A DNA stretch of 64,000 nucleotides from HNR sp040400085 (GTDB lineage Bacteria > Actinomycetota > Actinomycetes > Actinomycetales > Microbacteriaceae): assembly GCA_040400085.1 (NCBI GenBank), contig JBBAQX010000022.1, positions 6,578 through 70,577 of the forward strand, read 5' to 3'. The stretch's first letter is position 1; each line of letters opens with the position of its first letter. The notes beneath the pieces are model-generated. The model was not told the DNA's origin. It searched no databases and saw only the letters and a list, made by a program, of their open reading frames with translations. Shown one piece after another: positions 61,580-64,000 of this stretch. The position numbers and the translations under genes were made by a program.

Positions 61580-63070
61580 CTAGCGAATCTTAACTGTTGC
61601 AGTGGGGAGGCTGGCATCCTCGACCAGGTCCGTCAGAAACTGAAAACTGAACGAACGCAAGCTCAGCATCCGTGACATGGGACGGCAGACCACCTGGTCT
61701 GCCTGAATTGAGCAGCCAGCAGAAGCTGTGGTAATAGTAACTCCCGCTGGGGGTACGATCACCACGACATAATCATCTGGGCGTGTTTCGTCATCGAAAT
61801 CCACGTTAAGCAGAAGTCGCACTTGCTCGCCGCCCGCAACGTATGTTGCTGGTGCCTGCTCCCATTGCACCTGGCGAACCCCGGCGGGCAGACCTGGGAG
61901 TTCTGGGGCCTCCGGCTTTGGCTTATTCACAATGTCCGGCGAGTCAACGTCAACACTATTTTGTGACGGATCAACCGCTGTCGCTGACGGCGGGGCAGAC
62001 GGCGGCACAGACGGGGCCTCGGAGGAGTCTGCCTTATCGTCATCATCAGGAGAGGGGGATTCCGCATCACTGGTCTCAGCTCCAGCCGAGGCAGCGTTAT
62101 CCACGTTGCGGGTAGCGTTATCCACGTTACCTCCAGGCCTCAATACGATCAACGCGAAAATCACAATTATCACAAGCGCCGAGCAAGCCAGGGCGATCCT
62201 CCCAGTGCGGCGTTTGGCAGCACCCCTAGCGACTTCGCCAGCGACTTCGCCAGCAACATCGTCATCTGCGGCGGCAGCCGCAGGGCGCTCTCCAAAGGTC
62301 TGCCCAACGATTGCACCCGATGTGGCGAGTCCAAGGATGGCCAGTGTTGGTAGCCGAAACGAGATCATTCGCTTCACCCGATGAGTGCACAGGGCGCAAT
62401 CATCGAGATGTTTCTCGACCCGCACTCGGCGGAGGGCTGGCGATTTTCCCCGAGCAAATGCAGCAAGATAATCGACCCTCATCGTTGCGCAAGACTCATC
62501 GTTCGCAACTACTTCAATCAGATAGTTAGTTCGGAGTGCGTCTCGCGCACGATAGGCGCCTACGGCAACAGATGAAACCGATATCCCTTCGTCCTCTGCA
62601 ATCTTGGATTGCTTCACCCCTTCGATATCGCTCAGCTGCAGCAGCGTCCGATCCCGGTGAGACAACGCCTCAAATGCTCGTCTAGCGGCATCAGCGTCCC
62701 AGGTATTTTCAGCATCCGACTCAAGATCAACAGGTTGCCGATTCTCGATTATCTCTTCGAGGTTATCGGCGAGGTCTTCTTTTGCGCCAGCATTCGATAC
62801 TCGAATGACTTCGTTACGGACGCAAACTCGCATATAGGAGATAAATGTTTGTCGTGTTGGGCCACCCCCGCGCCTAATAAGTTTAAGGACTGAGACAAAA
62901 GCCTCGGCCACGGCGTCTTCTGCAAGCGTCCAATCCGAGGTCATTCTTCTTGCGAACCTCACCAACGGGGCTTGAGAGGTAACATAGAGCTCCCAATACT
63001 CGTCTTCAGTCAACCGTCGAGCTTCCTGTTCAGCCAAAAAAGAATCCCCCTTATTCATTTTCACTTGCAC
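61580..63070 (-). CDS. Membrane-tethered sigma factor fused to zinc-finger, stalk and DUF11-like domain
   Basis: 496 residues in a single frame. Residues 28-95 resemble sigma-70 region 2 (LVRFARRMTSDWTLAEDAVAEAF) and 130-185 region 4 (ALSHRDRTLLQLSDIEG..SKIAEDEGISVSSVA). Then comes an anti-sigma-type zinc finger, Cys194 and His221-x3-Cys225-x2-Cys228. A moderately hydrophobic segment at 240-257 and a clear helix at 291-310, preceded by KRRTGR, suggest a membrane anchor. Residues 311-390 are a Ser/Asp/Pro stalk. Residues of about 400-496 resemble a DUF11 domain, with cysteines 453 and 462. I infer an outside sensor joined to its own sigma factor, acting on the flanking surface-protein genes. 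GTG 63070 or ATG 63058 are starts; no clear Shine-Dalgarno. Confidence 0.82.
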   Translation of the reverse strand: MQVKMNKGDSFLAEQEARRLTEDEYWELYVTSQAPLVRFARRMTSDWTLAEDAVAEAFVSVLKLIRRGGGPTRQTFISYMRVCVRNEVIRVSNAGAKEDLADNLEEIIENRQPVDLESDAENTWDADAARRAFEALSHRDRTLLQLSDIEGVKQSKIAEDEGISVSSVAVGAYRARDALRTNYLIEVVANDESCATMRVDYLAAFARGKSPALRRVRVEKHLDDCALCTHRVKRMISFRLPTLAILGLATSGAIVGQTFGERPAAAAADDDVAGEVAGEVARGAAKRRTGRIALACSALVIIVIFALIVLRPGGNVDNATRNVDNAASAGAETSDAESPSPDDDDKADSSEAPSVPPSAPPSATAVDPSQNSVDVDSPDIVNKPKPEAPELPGLPAGVRQVQWEQAPATYVAGGEQVRLLLNVDFDDETRPDDYVVVIVPPAGVTITTASAGCSIQADQVVCRPMSRMLSLRSFSFQFLTDLVEDASLPTATVKIR

Positions 63071-63288
63071 GAATCAGACTCGGCAACAATCACACTAAAT
63101 TAGCCAGCTCCGGTTAGCGCGAATCGGCGCTTACCAACAGAAGAATGCGAAGTCACTACTTGTCCCTAAACCAAGTGGTGATTCAATTATATCGATAAAA
63201 TCCATAATTCCACTGAGAGAAAACACCCAGATTCCTGTCACTTGACTGGGACCAACGTGGACCGCATCTGGGGCACCAAGCCAACTAA
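63071..63288. other. Intergenic region upstream of the tethered sigma factor
   Basis: About 220 bases between the sigma gene and the terminator hairpin of the next DUF11 gene. AT-rich in the middle (TATCGATATAATT-like on the minus strand near 63190). It presumably contains the sigma gene promoter; I could not fix boxes, and no CAATCC/CCGAAT pair is present. Confidence 0.4.
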
Positions 63289-63336
63289 CGCCGGGCCGCG
63301 ACCAACCCCGCCAAACAGGGAGACCGCGGCCCGGCG
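63289..63336 (-). terminator. GC-rich hairpin after the truncated DUF11 gene
   Basis: CGCCGGGCCGCG (63289-63300) and CGCGGCCCGGCG (63325-63336) form a perfect 12-bp stem with a 24-base loop, starting nine bases after the gene's stop codon. No long U-run follows. Confidence 0.7.
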
Positions 63337-63344
63337 ACTAAACG

Positions 63345-64000
63345 CTACGCCTGGGTTGACCGGCGGCGGCGAATCACAAACGCCGCTCCGATCAGTACCT
63401 GCAACGCCGCGAGGATTCCGACAATACCGAAGATCGGAGCCGCGCCGGTGAGGGCGAGCTTGCCAGCCATGGTGTCGGTGTCCGTGGCAGAACATCCGGC
63501 GCCGAGGCATCCATCAGCAGTCGTCACCGACGCAACATTCACAACGTCTCCGGTTGTTCCCGCGTTCACCGTAACGGTAACCTGCACGACACGCATTTCA
63601 CCAGGAGCAACCGTTCCAAGCTCCCACGTCACCGTACGAGTCGAAGCATCATACGTTCCGCCGTTGGTAGCCGAAACAAACGTTACGGTACCAGGCAGCA
63701 CATCAGAAACAACAACCTCCTCAGCAGCAGCAGCAGCAGCAGCATATTCGTTGCGAACCGTCAGATCATACGTCAACGAGTCTCCTTCTGAAACTTCCTG
63801 ACGATGATCATCCTTACTGATCGTCACATTCGGAACACCATCCTCATCCGTCGATCCACATGACTCTTTATCGATGCAACCCTCAGGAATATCGATCGCA
63901 GCCGTATTAAGAACCTTATCCCCAGCCTTCACCGAATCAGCCACCCGCGTCGTCACCTGCACGACAGTAGTCGAACCCGGCTCAAGCGTAGCCAACTTCC
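63345..64000 (-). CDS. DUF11-repeat surface protein, C-terminal part (cut by window edge)
   Basis: The reading frame is open to base 64000, so the N-terminus lies outside the window. At least 218 codons are visible: the end of one DUF11 repeat with the pair GCIDKESC, one full repeat from VTISKDD to GCLGAGC, then KLALTGA, a helix (GIVGILAALQVLIGAAFVI) and RRRR, a wall-sorting signal. The repeat is close in sequence to those of the giant protein (TFVSATNGGTYDASTRTVTW). A run of seven alanines from a trinucleotide repeat lies at about 63722-63744. Same strand as the tethered sigma gene, which lies downstream. Confidence 0.9.
   Translation of the reverse strand, partial: KLATLEPGSTTVVQVTTRVADSVKAGDKVLNTAAIDIPEGCIDKESCGSTDEDGVPNVTISKDDHRQEVSEGDSLTYDLTVRNEYAAAAAAAEEVVVSDVLPGTVTFVSATNGGTYDASTRTVTWELGTVAPGEMRVVQVTVTVNAGTTGDVVNVASVTTADGCLGAGCSATDTDTMAGKLALTGAAPIFGIVGILAALQVLIGAAFVIRRRRSTQA

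Overview
The window looks like chromosome from an actinobacterium, most likely of the family Microbacteriaceae; genus is not assigned. Reasons: a compact C50-carotenoid operon (idi-crtE-crtB-crtI-crtYe-crtYf/Eb), a SigK/RskA-type sigma/anti-sigma pair, LCP and polyprenyl-phosphomannose synthase-type envelope genes, surface proteins ending in LAxTG/LALTG-type anchors, and moderately high G+C. No rRNA, tRNA, CRISPR array, phage or intact insertion sequence was recognised.

Layout. 1-2.9 kb: a SorC-family regulator and a MarR-MFS exporter pair. 3.0-8.2 kb: FMN riboswitch, ribD-ribE-ribBA-ribH and an MHS-type transporter. 8.3-10.2 kb: an ABC exporter. 10.2-16.1 kb, minus strand: the carotenoid operon, whose last gene fuses a lycopene cyclase subunit to the lycopene elongase. 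16.2-18.6 kb: a GT39-like membrane glycosyltransferase and a polyprenyl-phosphomannose synthase. 18.7-22.6 kb: a DUF4397 protein and class F sortase facing sigK-rskA, with the same CAATCC-N15-CCGAAT promoter in front of both units. 22.7-26.9 kb: a two-component system next to a MacB-like ABC transporter.

26.9-41.1 kb, minus strand: a nine-gene catabolic operon (substrate-binding lipoprotein, two permeases, GntR, ROK kinase, DUF4127, an FAD-oxidoreductase/NanE fusion, GH38 mannosidase, surface-anchored GHL10 hydrolase). Its promoter carries a perfect 12-bp palindrome whose core recurs inside the GntR gene. The gene set points to use of a mannose- or amino-sugar-containing glycan, but the substrate is unknown.

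41.2-50.5 kb: AraC and GntR/FCD regulators, OsmC, nicotinamidase, a Gfo/Idh oxidoreductase, CorA, and a MarR-MMPL divergent pair that resembles Corynebacterium crtR-cg0722. Its intergenic region shares a 12/15-bp motif with the idi promoter 30 kb away, so carotenoid control appears split over two loci. A CrtI-like flavoprotein is convergent with the MMPL gene. 50.6-55.7 kb: a small membrane protein, an LCP enzyme, a lysozyme-like protein, a CPD photolyase and an esterase, with two in-place short tandem repeats.

55.9-64.0 kb: two DUF11-repeat surface proteins (one 1783 residues, the other cut by the right edge) flanking an unusual gene. That gene encodes a sigma-70 factor joined to an anti-sigma zinc finger, a membrane helix, a Ser/Asp/Pro-rich stalk and a DUF11-like outer domain. 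This membrane-tethered sigma factor, whose outside resembles the adhesins beside it, is the strongest candidate for an undescribed system in the window.
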